Assembly (NCBI GenBank): GCA_902626245.1
Contig: CACOED010000001.1
Location: forward strand, 1-64,000
Length of the DNA stretch: 64,000 bases
Reading direction: 5' to 3'
Origin: an uncultured Pelagibacteraceae bacterium
GTDB taxonomy: Bacteria; Pseudomonadota; Alphaproteobacteria; Pelagibacterales; Pelagibacteraceae
Position 1 is the first letter of the stretch. Each line of letters begins with the position of its first letter. A program made the translations under genes and the position numbers. The notes beneath the pieces are model-generated. The model ran no database searches. It saw only the letters and a program-made list of their open reading frames with translations, and had not been told where the DNA came from. Shown piece after piece: positions 16,644 through 25,372 of this stretch.

Positions 16644-19097
16644 ATGAAAAAAATTCTAATTGCAAACCGTGGGGAAATTGCCTGTAGAATTATTGATAGT
16701 TGTAAAAAACTTAAGTTTCACTCAATCGCAGTTTATTCTGACATAGACAAAAATAGCAAACATGTAAGAAAAGCTGATGAGTCAATTCATATAGGTGCAT
16801 CAAAAGCTCAAGAAAGTTATTTAAATGTAGATAAAATAATTGAAGCAGCAAAAAAATTAAAAGCTGACGCTATTCATCCTGGTTACGGCTTTTTAGCAGA
16901 AAACGAAAAATTTGCACAAAAAGTAATTGATTCTGGAATTACTTGGATAGGACCCAAGCCAAATACAATTGTCTCAATGGGTAACAAAGATATAGCAAGA
17001 GATTTAGCTTTGAAAAGTAATTTACCAATTTGTCCAGGCTTAAATAATAAGGATTTAGAAAATAAAGATTTAGAAAAAAAATGCAATGAAATTGGTTTTC
17101 CTATTCTAGTAAAAGCTAGCGCTGGTGGAGGTGGAATAGGAATGCAAATTGTTAATGATTATGGAGAATTAATTAAATCTGTAGAAAAAACAAAAAATTT
17201 AGCTAAGAAAGCTTTTGGTAACAGTGATATCTTTTTAGAAAAATTTATAAAAAATGCAAGACATATAGAAATACAAATATTTGGTTTTGGTGAAAAGAAA
17301 GCTGTACATTTTTTTGAAAGAGACTGTTCAATTCAAAGAAGATTTCAAAAAATTATAGAAGAAAGCCCAGCACCAAAGATAGATGAAAAAATTTTAAATG
17401 AAATGGCACAAAGTGCAGTTAACTTTGCAAGTAATCAAAGTTATGAAGGTGCTGGTACGATAGAGTTTATCTATGATGTGGATGAAAAAAAATTCTACTT
17501 TTTAGAAATGAATACAAGAATTCAAGTAGAACACCCTGTTACAGAAAGTATAACCAACTCAGATTTAGTAGAGATGCAAATAAAGTTTGCATTAGGTATT
17601 GATCTTGATTTGATGGAACAAAATAAAATTAATAGGAGCGGTCACGCAGTTGAATGTAGATTGTATGCAGAAGATCCTTCAAAAAACTTTCTTCCTTCCC
17701 CAGGAAAAATTACAAAACTAAAAATTCCAAACTTAGGCTTAACAAATATTAGATTGGATATTGGTGTTGATGAGGGGGATGAGATATCTTTTTATTACGA
17801 TCCAATGATAGCGAAGATCATTTCTAAAAGTAAAAATAGAACTGAAAGTATTAATAATATGATAAATTTTTTAAAAGATCTTGAAATTGAAGGTATTAAA
17901 ACAAATAAATCTTTTTTGATATCTGTTCTCCAAAATAAAACTTTTGAGGATGCTAACTTTAATACAAAATTTATTGAAAATAATTTAACTTTATTTACAG
18001 AAAAAAAAGAAATTAACTTAAAAGACAAACAGCAAAATAAAAATAATGAGCAAAAATATAGCGATAAAGATGTAAAAGCATTTGAAAAAATTATTTCAAA
18101 AACTCCAAAAATTAAAAATGGTCAAGACTATACAGAAAAAGACTTAAAAGAATTTGAAAATATTGTTTCATCAAAAAGTAAAAAGAAGAAAACTGATGAA
18201 AATACTGAAGTAAACAACGTTCCAGGCAAAATTTACGATATTCCTAAGTTCTTACCCGCTGGTGATAAATATATGCTTATTGAATTTGGAAATGTGATGA
18301 ATTTAGAGCTTAATTTTACCGCTCAAAATCTAGCAAAGGCAATAAAAGACCATAAAGTTAAAGGTGTTTACGAAACATCTCCATGTTTTGCTTCTATGAT
18401 AGTTCATTATGAACCTGAAGAAATAAAATTTAATGAATTAAAAAATGAACTTATATCTCTAATCAACTCATTAGGGCCTTCGGATGATATAGAAATAAAT
18501 AGTAGAATTTTTTCTTTTCCAACTGTTTATTTGGATAAATGGACTAAAGAATGTATTGAAGATTACTCAAACAAAATAGCTAAAAAGAAACCTGATCCTG
18601 AACTTATAACCGAATTAAATAATCTTGAGAATATTGATCAGTTTGTAAGAGTTCATTCAAGCACAGAATATTGGGTAGCAGCGATAGGTTTTTGGCCAGG
18701 CCTTCCGTTTATGATGGCTCTTGATCCAAGGTGTAAACTGACTGTTCCAAAATATAATCCTCCAAGAACTTGGACTCCAAAAGGAACTGTTGGTATGGGT
18801 GGTGCTTCAACTTGTATTTATCCAGATCGTCTACCAGGTGGTTATCAAATTTTTGGAATTATCCCTGTTCCTATCTGGGATACCAAAAAAAGTTTTCCAG
18901 TATTTGAAAATAATATATGTCTTTTTCAACCTGGTGACAGAGTAAAATTTGTACCTACTACTTATGAAGAGTTTGACCATGTGTCAAACAAAATAAAAGA
19001 TGGGACATATAACTATAATATTGTTGAATATCAAAAATTCTCAGTAAAAAATTATAAAAGTTGGTTAAAAAAAATCGACCATTCAAAGAGGTTTTAA
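16644..19097 (+). CDS. biotin carboxylase fused to PxpB/KipI (AHS1) domain
   Basis: Residues 1 to about 445 are a complete biotin carboxylase: ILIANRGEIACRI at the N-terminus, the Gly-rich ATP-grasp loop ASAGGGGIGMQIV, RDCSIQRRFQKIIEE and EMNTRIQVEHPVTE. Residues from about 545 to 817 are an AHS1/PxpB domain with GFWPGLPFM and GTVGMGGASTCIYPD. The roughly 100-residue Lys-rich linker carries two copies of the Y-x3-D-x3-F-x2-I pattern seen four times in the 168-aa orphan. Biotin carboxylase plus AHS1 and AHS2 (PxpC) plus a biotin carrier equals the parts list of urea carboxylase, here split over three genes and without an allophanate hydrolase. The protein should carboxylate biotin on the small carrier encoded downstream. 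Confidence 0.88.
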   Translation: MKKILIANRGEIACRIIDSCKKLKFHSIAVYSDIDKNSKHVRKADESIHIGASKAQESYLNVDKIIEAAKKLKADAIHPGYGFLAENEKFAQKVIDSGITWIGPKPNTIVSMGNKDIARDLALKSNLPICPGLNNKDLENKDLEKKCNEIGFPILVKASAGGGGIGMQIVNDYGELIKSVEKTKNLAKKAFGNSDIFLEKFIKNARHIEIQIFGFGEKKAVHFFERDCSIQRRFQKIIEESPAPKIDEKILNEMAQSAVNFASNQSYEGAGTIEFIYDVDEKKFYFLEMNTRIQVEHPVTESITNSDLVEMQIKFALGIDLDLMEQNKINRSGHAVECRLYAEDPSKNFLPSPGKITKLKIPNLGLTNIRLDIGVDEGDEISFYYDPMIAKIISKSKNRTESINNMINFLKDLEIEGIKTNKSFLISVLQNKTFEDANFNTKFIENNLTLFTEKKEINLKDKQQNKNNEQKYSDKDVKAFEKIISKTPKIKNGQDYTEKDLKEFENIVSSKSKKKKTDENTEVNNVPGKIYDIPKFLPAGDKYMLIEFGNVMNLELNFTAQNLAKAIKDHKVKGVYETSPCFASMIVHYEPEEIKFNELKNELISLINSLGPSDDIEINSRIFSFPTVYLDKWTKECIEDYSNKIAKKKPDPELITELNNLENIDQFVRVHSSTEYWVAAIGFWPGLPFMMALDPRCKLTVPKYNPPRTWTPKGTVGMGGASTCIYPDRLPGGYQIFGIIPVPIWDTKKSFPVFENNICLFQPGDRVKFVPTTYEEFDHVSNKIKDGTYNYNIVEYQKFSVKNYKSWLKKIDHSKRF
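18057..18164 (+). repeat. two copies of the Y-x3-D-x3-F-x2-I peptide in the biotin carboxylase-PxpB linker
   Basis: Residues 472-483 (YSDKDVKAFEKI) and 496-507 (YTEKDLKEFENI) follow the same 12-residue pattern as the four repeats in the orphan encoded at 11670-12176. They sit in a charged, probably unstructured linker between two folded domains. Confidence 0.72.
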
Positions 19098-19104
19098 ATA
19101 AAAT

Positions 19105-20232
19105 ATGGTTCAAGTAATTAAAAAAGGTCTAGAAACATCTGTTCAGGATTATCCTGGAAGAATTGGAACTTTAAACCAAGGTTTTCCCTCTTCAGGTCCA
19201 ATGGACAGTTGGTCTTTCAGACTTGCAAATGTTTTAGTGGAAAATGAAGCTGGAGCAGCTGCATTAGAATGTCAGTTTATGGGTCCAACACTTAAATTTG
19301 ATAGTGATAGAATTATTGCAATTACTGGAGCTGACATGCGTCCAAAGATAGATGGAAAGCTTGTTCCATTATGGGAAAGTTTGTCAGTCAAAAAAGATCA
19401 AATTTTAGAAATGTCTTATGCAACTATAGGTGCAAGAGCTTACATTGCCTTTTCTGGAGGAATTAATACTACGCCTTGGCTTGGTTCAAGATCTACTTTT
19501 CACAAAGCAGGAGTTGGTGGAATAGATGGTAAAGCAATACAAGATGGTCAAATTATCCCTTTGAATAAATCTAAGTCATATCCTGGTAGAAAAATTAAAA
19601 AAGATTCTATCCCAGTAATGTCTACAAATAAAAAATGGTCAATAGAAGTTGTTAAAGGACCAAATGATGATTGGGTAGATGAAAAAGGACATAAAATGTT
19701 TTTAAATGCTGACTGGAAACTTCAGTCTAAAAGTGACAGAACAGGTTATAGGTTAGATGGGCCAAAATGGTCTTTTGCTGAAAAAGCAACTAACAAAGGT
19801 TTAGAGCATGGAACTTATCCCTCAAACATTATCGATCAAGGATATCCTGCGGGAGCAATAAACTTGGCCGGACAAACTCCAATTATTTTAGTCAATGATG
19901 GTCCTAGTATGGGTGGATTTATTGTTCCTTACACTGTTCCTTCGGCATCTTTTTGGAAACTTGGCCAAGCAAAACCAGGTGATAGTTTTAATTTTGTTAA
20001 AATATCTGTTGATAAAGCTCAAGAATTACGATCGGAACAAACCCAAATTTGTAGTGAAATTAGTGTGATATCTTCGAAAAAAGACAATGATTTAAATCAA
20101 AAAAAGAAAAAAATAAAAATTGATCATATAAAGATTGTTGATTTTGACAAAGAAAAAATGAACGAAAAAATAAGAACTAAAATAATGGAGAGAAAAGGAA
20201 TGAAATCAATTAAAATTAGATATTTTGATTAG
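19105..20232 (+). CDS. pxpC: 5-oxoprolinase subunit C / AHS2 (KipA-like) with unusual C-terminal tail
   Basis: Residues 1 to about 300 are a standard PxpC: GLETSVQDYPGR, GFPSSGPMDSWSFRLAN, ITGADMRPKIDG and KAGVGGIDGKAIQDGQIIPL. PxpC/AHS2 forms the carboxyltransferase-like complex with PxpB/AHS1. The protein then carries about 70 extra residues rich in Lys, ending with IKIVDFDKEKMNEK and KIRYFD. This tail matches the C-termini of the ABC ATPase and of the 168-aa orphan in the same operon. It lies 7 bp after the fusion gene and 17 bp before the biotin carrier. Confidence 0.88.
   Translation: MVQVIKKGLETSVQDYPGRIGTLNQGFPSSGPMDSWSFRLANVLVENEAGAAALECQFMGPTLKFDSDRIIAITGADMRPKIDGKLVPLWESLSVKKDQILEMSYATIGARAYIAFSGGINTTPWLGSRSTFHKAGVGGIDGKAIQDGQIIPLNKSKSYPGRKIKKDSIPVMSTNKKWSIEVVKGPNDDWVDEKGHKMFLNADWKLQSKSDRTGYRLDGPKWSFAEKATNKGLEHGTYPSNIIDQGYPAGAINLAGQTPIILVNDGPSMGGFIVPYTVPSASFWKLGQAKPGDSFNFVKISVDKAQELRSEQTQICSEISVISSKKDNDLNQKKKKIKIDHIKIVDFDKEKMNEKIRTKIMERKGMKSIKIRYFD
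20128..20229 (+). repeat. C-terminal tail module, copy 3 (PxpC)
   Basis: Codons 342-375 encode IKIVDFDKEKMNEK followed by KSIKIRYFD and the stop. The KIVDFDKE core equals that of the ABC ATPase, and the terminal YFD equals that of the 168-aa orphan. Confidence 0.7.
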
Positions 20233-20249
20233 ATAGATGAAAGATACTT

Positions 20250-20468
20250 ATGACAACAGAAGTTAAAACAACAGTACCTGGAAATATGTGGAAAGTTTTA
20301 GTTAAAGAAGGTGATGTAGTTAAAAAAGGAGATACATTATTTATTATGGAAGTAATGAAAACAGAAGTACATCATGATTCACCAGTTGATGGAACAGTAA
20401 CAAAAGTTAATGTTGTAAATGATCAGGAGGGCATTGATCCAGATACAGTTGCTGTAGTAATTGAATGA
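20250..20468 (+). CDS. stand-alone biotin carboxyl carrier protein
   Basis: This 72-aa protein is just a biotinyl/lipoyl domain, with the biotin-accepting lysine in MEVMKTEV (Lys37) between the two halves of the barrel (VKEGDVVKKGDTLF and SPVDGTVTKVNV). EVMK in place of EAMKM is common in biotin domains of urea-carboxylase- and pyruvate-carboxylase-like enzymes. It should shuttle carboxybiotin between the biotin carboxylase domain and the PxpB/PxpC carboxyltransferase. Its stop overlaps the next start by 4 bp (ATGA). Confidence 0.88.
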   Translation: MTTEVKTTVPGNMWKVLVKEGDVVKKGDTLFIMEVMKTEVHHDSPVDGTVTKVNVVNDQEGIDPDTVAVVIE

Positions 20469-20665
20469 CAAACAAGAAAGTTGAATACTTAAAATTAATT
20501 AAAAATCTTTCAGATGATATAGGTATATCTGAAGAGGAAACAAAAAGTTTAGTTGATATTGCGTTATCTTCTTCAGACCCAAGGTATGTAAATTATGAAG
20601 AATTAAAAGATGAAATTACAACTTTTCTAGTTATAAATATATTTTCTTTAATTTGTAAATTATAA
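20465..20665 (+). CDS. small protein of unknown function, co-translated with the biotin carrier
   Basis: The 66-aa product begins MTNKKVEYLKLIKNLSDDIG and contains predicted helices with an acidic middle and a hydrophobic C-terminus (TFLVINIFSLICKL). The 4-bp overlap with the biotin carrier and 5-bp gap to the GST gene support it as a real operon member. No family was recognised. Confidence 0.5.
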   Translation: MTNKKVEYLKLIKNLSDDIGISEEETKSLVDIALSSSDPRYVNYEELKDEITTFLVINIFSLICKL

Positions 20666-20670
20666 ATCTT

Positions 20671-21264
20671 ATGCAAGACCAAATGATATTATACAATGGT
20701 CCAAATTCACCCTTTGGAAGAAAGACTAAAATTACAGCTTTAGTACAAGAAATTAATTTAGAAGAAAAAATTATAAATGTATATGAGTCTGATTTTTTAG
20801 ATAAACATAATCCCTTGAGAAAAATTCCAACACTTCTAGTTGGACAAGATTCAATTACAGATAGTGATAATATATGTTTGTACCTAGATTCAATTTCAAA
20901 AAAAAATACTTTGTTTCCCAAAAAACATTATTGGCGAATAATGAATATAACTTCTATCGCTAATGGTTTAATGGAAGCAGTACTAGAAAGAAGAATGGAG
21001 ACTATAAGACCAGAAAGTGAAAAGAGTAAAAATTTTATCAGTAAACAAGAATTTAGGATTAAAAGAACCATTGAATGGTTAGAAAACAATTGGAACAATT
21101 ATGATGAAAATAATTTAACTATGGATCAAATAGCAATAGGTTGTGCATTAGATTATACAATCTTTAGATACAATGATGAGTGGAAAAATAATAATAAAAA
21201 TCTAACTATTTGGTTTGAAAGATTTATAAAAAATCAATTCATGAAATCGACCATGCCAGTTTAA
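20671..21264 (+). CDS. glutathione S-transferase-like protein
   Basis: The 197-aa protein has the two-domain GST layout: a thioredoxin-like N-terminus with YNGPNSPFGRKTKITALVQE and the cis-Pro KIPTLLV, the glutathione-contacting DSITDSDNICLYLD, then an all-helical C-terminal half. A Ser, not a Cys, sits near the usual catalytic position (NSPFGR). It is the last gene of the ABC/PxpABC operon and meets the convergent MBL gene after 6 bp. Its role in the pathway is unclear. Confidence 0.82.
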   Translation: MQDQMILYNGPNSPFGRKTKITALVQEINLEEKIINVYESDFLDKHNPLRKIPTLLVGQDSITDSDNICLYLDSISKKNTLFPKKHYWRIMNITSIANGLMEAVLERRMETIRPESEKSKNFISKQEFRIKRTIEWLENNWNNYDENNLTMDQIAIGCALDYTIFRYNDEWKNNNKNLTIWFERFIKNQFMKSTMPV

Positions 21265-21270
21265 AAAAGA

Positions 21271-22107
21271 CTAATCGTAATAAAACATTGGTGCTTTTTT
21301 CCAGTCTAACCATGCAACTGGATCATGGCCCCATACAACTTTTGCATCTGTTTCTTTAGCAACTTTTCTTAATTTTTTTACTGACACCGCAGCGTCAGAT
21401 GAGGATGTAACTAATCCTGGTAAACATTTATCACACCAATGATCTCCTGTATAAACTGCATCTCCAGTTAATAAAATATTTTTTGTTTTTGGTAAGTTAA
21501 CTAATACGGATTGATGACCAGGGGTATGTCCAGGCGTATAAATTAATTTAATTGCTCCATCGCCAAAAACATCATAAAAATCTGTTTTTCTTCCTTGCAG
21601 AAATTTCCACCTTATGTTTGGTTTATCGAAATCAGCTCTTATATATGCTGGTTGAGAAAACCAGTCTGGATTAAAAGCATAATCATATTCAGTTTTTTGT
21701 GTTATGTAAGTTGCATTTGGAAAGTGCCCAAGAGCGCCCGAATGATCTAAGTGTAAATGTGTTTGTATTACATATTTCACATCCTCGGGTTTAGTATTAA
21801 CTGTTTTAACCATATCACGGCACCATTCCGATGGCTTCATCACCGGATCATAAGCTTTTATAACATCTCCCCAATGTTTATGTTTATCTAATGCTACTTC
21901 TATTGGCATTCCTCCGTCTATAACAACATCTCCTTCTGGATGTTTAATTAAAAACCATGGTACGGGTATCTCGTAAGGCTCTTCTCCCTGGTTCATTTTG
22001 ATAAATTTCACTTTGGTTTTTATAGATCCAGTCTGAAACATATAAAGTTTAATTCCAGTATTAAACTTAGTTGTACTTTCAAATATATCTTCGTTTTTTA
22101 TTTCCAT
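21271..22107 (-). CDS. metallo-beta-lactamase-fold hydrolase (AHL-lactonase-like)
   Basis: The 278-aa protein has the full dinuclear metal site of the MBL fold: HLHLDHSG (HxHxDH), HTPGHQS, the bridging Asp in LLTGDAVY and a final His in VVWGHDP. The overall pattern resembles the N-acyl homoserine lactonase group, whose members also include lactonases and amide hydrolases for other small molecules. It is the last gene of the minus-strand rhodopsin/dimethylformamidase run, 8 bp after the Fe-ADH gene, so a catabolic hydrolase role is more likely than quorum quenching. Confidence 0.85.
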   Translation of the reverse strand: MEIKNEDIFESTTKFNTGIKLYMFQTGSIKTKVKFIKMNQGEEPYEIPVPWFLIKHPEGDVVIDGGMPIEVALDKHKHWGDVIKAYDPVMKPSEWCRDMVKTVNTKPEDVKYVIQTHLHLDHSGALGHFPNATYITQKTEYDYAFNPDWFSQPAYIRADFDKPNIRWKFLQGRKTDFYDVFGDGAIKLIYTPGHTPGHQSVLVNLPKTKNILLTGDAVYTGDHWCDKCLPGLVTSSSDAAVSVKKLRKVAKETDAKVVWGHDPVAWLDWKKAPMFYYD

Positions 22108-22115
22108 AAATTATC

Positions 22116-23285
22116 CTACCAAGCTGCCTCATAAATATTTAGTGCATCAATTTCTGTAACTTCTCTAGGGTTGTTAATTAAAAGACGTGTTTGCTTCATT
22201 GCGTCTGAAGCCATTTTCTTACATGCACTCTTTGGGATATTTACTTCTCTCAGTTTTTGTGGAAGACCAATTTTTTTAGATAAACTCTCTAGTCTATCGA
22301 TGAATTCTGAGCACACTGCTTGACTTCCCTGATTAGTATTAATGTCAGGAAATAAAAATGGTGCTAACTCTGAGTAATCATGAGTTGCCTTATTACTTAC
22401 ACTATTAAATCTTAACACATAAGGAAGTACTAAAGAATTTGAAAGCCCATGAGAAATATGAAAAGTTCCACCAATGGGATATGCAAGAGCATGAATGGCC
22501 GCAACTGGAGAATTAGCAAAAGCTTTGCCAGCTAACATTGCTCCTATCAACATATTTCCTCTTGCTTCAATATTTGAACCTTCAAATACTGCTTTTTCTA
22601 TAGATCCACCAAGTAATTTTAAAGCTTCTATTGATAACATTTTCGAAATAGGATTATTATTTTTACTTGTAGATGCGTATGCTTCAATTGCATGGACCAT
22701 AGCATCAATTCCTGTTGCTGCTGTAGTACCTGCTGGAAGACCTAAAGTTAAATCAGGGTCTAAAATAGCTAAATCAGGTAATATCAGTGAAGAAGAAACT
22801 CCTTTTTTTTCTTCCTCTCCAACAGTTATAATTGATACAGGCGTAACCTCTGATCCTGTACCTGCGGTGGTTGGAATTAGAACAAGAGGTAATCGTGGTC
22901 CTTTTGCATTTGCAACTCCCCATGCTTCTTCTAAATTTTCACCAGATCCAAGTATTAAAGCTGTAAGTTTAGCTACATCCATGGAAGATCCTCCTCCAAA
23001 ACCAATAACACCTGTTGCTTTAATTTTTTTTCCAACTTCAATTGCTTTAAGAAGAGTTTTTTTGGAAGGATCTGCTTCAACGTCATCAAAAATTTCAACT
23101 GAACTAATTTTTTTTAATTCTTTTAAAGTTTGCTCTGTTAAGCCCAATGACATTAAACCTTTATCAGTTATAAAAAGAACACTTTGACCTAGTTTGTTAG
23201 AAATTTCTTCACAAGAATCTTTTGCTTGACCACTTCCATATCGAAGACCAGGTGTTGTATTAAATTGAAAAGAATTTAAAGTCAT
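22116..23285 (-). CDS. iron-containing alcohol dehydrogenase
   Basis: This 389-aa enzyme is a group III (Fe-type) alcohol dehydrogenase. The NAD(P)-binding GFGGGSSMDVAK segment lies near residue 95, and the metal ligands are visible in DAMVHAIEAY and HALAYPIGGTFHISHG. Members oxidise or reduce small alcohols and aldehydes, for example 1,3-propanediol, 4-hydroxybutyrate or formaldehyde-derived alcohols. Placement between the symporter gene (6 bp) and the MBL hydrolase gene (8 bp) suggests a step in use of an imported compound. Confidence 0.9.
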   Translation of the reverse strand: MTLNSFQFNTTPGLRYGSGQAKDSCEEISNKLGQSVLFITDKGLMSLGLTEQTLKELKKISSVEIFDDVEADPSKKTLLKAIEVGKKIKATGVIGFGGGSSMDVAKLTALILGSGENLEEAWGVANAKGPRLPLVLIPTTAGTGSEVTPVSIITVGEEEKKGVSSSLILPDLAILDPDLTLGLPAGTTAATGIDAMVHAIEAYASTSKNNNPISKMLSIEALKLLGGSIEKAVFEGSNIEARGNMLIGAMLAGKAFANSPVAAIHALAYPIGGTFHISHGLSNSLVLPYVLRFNSVSNKATHDYSELAPFLFPDINTNQGSQAVCSEFIDRLESLSKKIGLPQKLREVNIPKSACKKMASDAMKQTRLLINNPREVTEIDALNIYEAAW

Positions 23286-23291
23286 AAATTA

Positions 23292-25358
23292 TTACACAAA
23301 GTAAACATAAAATATTATTGAAAATATTGCTATTCCTATAAGAATTAAAATCCACCCATATCCTGTGCCAACTTTGTCAATATAATTTACTTCTCCTTGG
23401 ACCTCGTCTGGCGGTTGATACAAATCATTAGCTTGAATAGGTTTGTTTGGCAAAGTTGATAAATCCATTTTGTTAGATAAAAACCAAATTAAGCCAATTC
23501 CAAAAAACCACCATATTAATTGATATCCCCAAATAGATGGTATTTTTAAAATCCACGCTTCATATCCTGCTCCAGGTTCTCCAAAAAAATTATTGCCTAA
23601 AACTTGTCCAGGTCCAACACCAAAAAACAACCAAACTAAAGCTATTACGTAAGCAAATGATCTTAATTTCGTTCTACTAGGATGTAGGCCCATATGATCA
23701 TTTAAAAAATCATGAAATTTTTGTCTATGAGATCTGTACATATCAATCTTGGTAATATTTGAAAAACCAGAAATAGAGAAACAAATAAATACGTTAAATA
23801 TTAAACCCCATACCCCTGAATGAATTGTTAAAGGCCATCTCCCCCAAGGTAATCTGTTTCCAGTAATTTGCTGTCCAATCGTTTCAGTTAAAATAACAAT
23901 AATGATTCCGATTATCAAACCAGACATTGCTGCTCCTTTGGTAATCCAAGGAAACCATAACAATCCTAATAAAACAATAATAAACTGAAAAGCTATTGAT
24001 ATCGAAATTCCACTAAAAATTACCATTGCTGGTTTAGCAAACGTAGCTAAATATAGTGAAGCTAAAAAAATTAATAACATAATAATTCTAGCAACAGCTA
24101 GTTCTTTTTCCCAAGATATATTTTTATTTACATAAGTTTTATATAAGTCTCTAGTAATAATACTGCCGGAAGTCATTAATAGCGCTGAAGATGTTGATTG
24201 TAGAGCTGCTATTATTCCAACTCCTAATAAACCCGTTAACCAAAGAGCATTTTCGTCCATTAAATTTATAATATTATAAATTATTAATGAACGATCATTA
24301 TTTTGTGTCTCTGGGAGCAGATTTTTAATTGCTAACCCATTACTGTTTATTTCTGGATTAGCTCCTAACAAACTTGCACCAATACCTTGGAAAGTTGTAA
24401 AAATAAATAATAATAAACCCACTACTACTGCAGAACCCCATACTTGATAATATGAAAATACTTTTGGATGTTTTGCAGAGTAACTCCACATAGAAAAAGA
24501 AGGAGAGAGGATAATACCCATAAATGTTACTGTAAAAGTAAATATCATCATTGCTGTCCATGGACCGCCGACTGCTTCGTTTTTACCTAAACCTGCAACC
24601 CATTGAATAACTCCTGGTAATGCAAAATATCCATTATAGTCTCCTCCTCCGTAGCCATTTGTATTTCCCCATGAACTAATTGAAGTGCTTGCAATTTTTG
24701 CTAATGATCTACCAAATGAATCTAAATCCCCAATGAAAGAATAAATAATAATTCCTAAAACAATAACAGTTACAAAATATAACCATGACTGAACTACACC
24801 AACGCTAACAATTGATTTAAATCCCCCTCTTGTAACATAAAAAAGAACAATTGTAGAAACTACCCACATTCCCATTTCTCTAGAGACATAACCTTCACTT
24901 AAAATATTTATTAAATAACCAGTTGCTCCGAAAAAAACTGCTATAAGCGGAATTGCTACGAAAAAAGTTACTAAAACAGATAAAACTCGAATAGTGTCGC
25001 TTTTATAATAATCATAATACATTTCACCTGGTGTAATATATCCAAATTTTCTACTTAACATCCACTGACGCTTAAAAAAAAATATACTTCCAAGCGGCAC
25101 TGTTATTGCAATAAAAGCTGTTCCTACATATTGAAAACCATCGTTAAAAATTAAATTTGTTTGAGATATTACGGTTAAACCTGAAAAAGTAGCTGCTGTT
25201 GCGGCAAAGAAAAAAACCCAAGAAGAAACATTTTTATTTGCTAAATAAAATTTTTCTGGACTATCAGAATTATAATTAGATCCTCTTACACCCCAAAAAA
25301 AACAAAATGCGGCATAAATTAATATAAATATTAACAACCAAAGAGATTTTTCGGACAT
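23292..25358 (-). CDS. sodium:solute symporter (SSS family), long form
   Basis: The 688-aa protein has many membrane segments and the SSS core: an N-terminal helix, FYLANKNVSSWVFFFAATAATFSGLT (the family's conserved SSWxxFFAATAxTFSG region) and GIIAALQSTSSALLMTSGSIITRDLY with sodium-site Ser/Thr residues. At 688 aa it is longer than PutP-type carriers (about 500), with extra helices and a hydrophilic C-terminal segment (PNKPIQANDLYQPPDE). It follows the small dimethylformamidase-like subunit gene by 14 bp. It likely imports the operon's amide or amine substrate with Na+. Confidence 0.88.
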   Translation of the reverse strand: MSEKSLWLLIFILIYAAFCFFWGVRGSNYNSDSPEKFYLANKNVSSWVFFFAATAATFSGLTVISQTNLIFNDGFQYVGTAFIAITVPLGSIFFFKRQWMLSRKFGYITPGEMYYDYYKSDTIRVLSVLVTFFVAIPLIAVFFGATGYLINILSEGYVSREMGMWVVSTIVLFYVTRGGFKSIVSVGVVQSWLYFVTVIVLGIIIYSFIGDLDSFGRSLAKIASTSISSWGNTNGYGGGDYNGYFALPGVIQWVAGLGKNEAVGGPWTAMMIFTFTVTFMGIILSPSFSMWSYSAKHPKVFSYYQVWGSAVVVGLLLFIFTTFQGIGASLLGANPEINSNGLAIKNLLPETQNNDRSLIIYNIINLMDENALWLTGLLGVGIIAALQSTSSALLMTSGSIITRDLYKTYVNKNISWEKELAVARIIMLLIFLASLYLATFAKPAMVIFSGISISIAFQFIIVLLGLLWFPWITKGAAMSGLIIGIIIVILTETIGQQITGNRLPWGRWPLTIHSGVWGLIFNVFICFSISGFSNITKIDMYRSHRQKFHDFLNDHMGLHPSRTKLRSFAYVIALVWLFFGVGPGQVLGNNFFGEPGAGYEAWILKIPSIWGYQLIWWFFGIGLIWFLSNKMDLSTLPNKPIQANDLYQPPDEVQGEVNYIDKVGTGYGWILILIGIAIFSIIFYVYFV

Positions 25359-25372
25359 TTAATCCTTTCACT

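Noticed and set aside
22495-23187. 230-codon plus-strand ORF opposite the Fe-type alcohol dehydrogenase
   Set aside because: It is long but lies wholly antisense to a gene with clear NAD and metal motifs, and its translation shows no recognisable domain.
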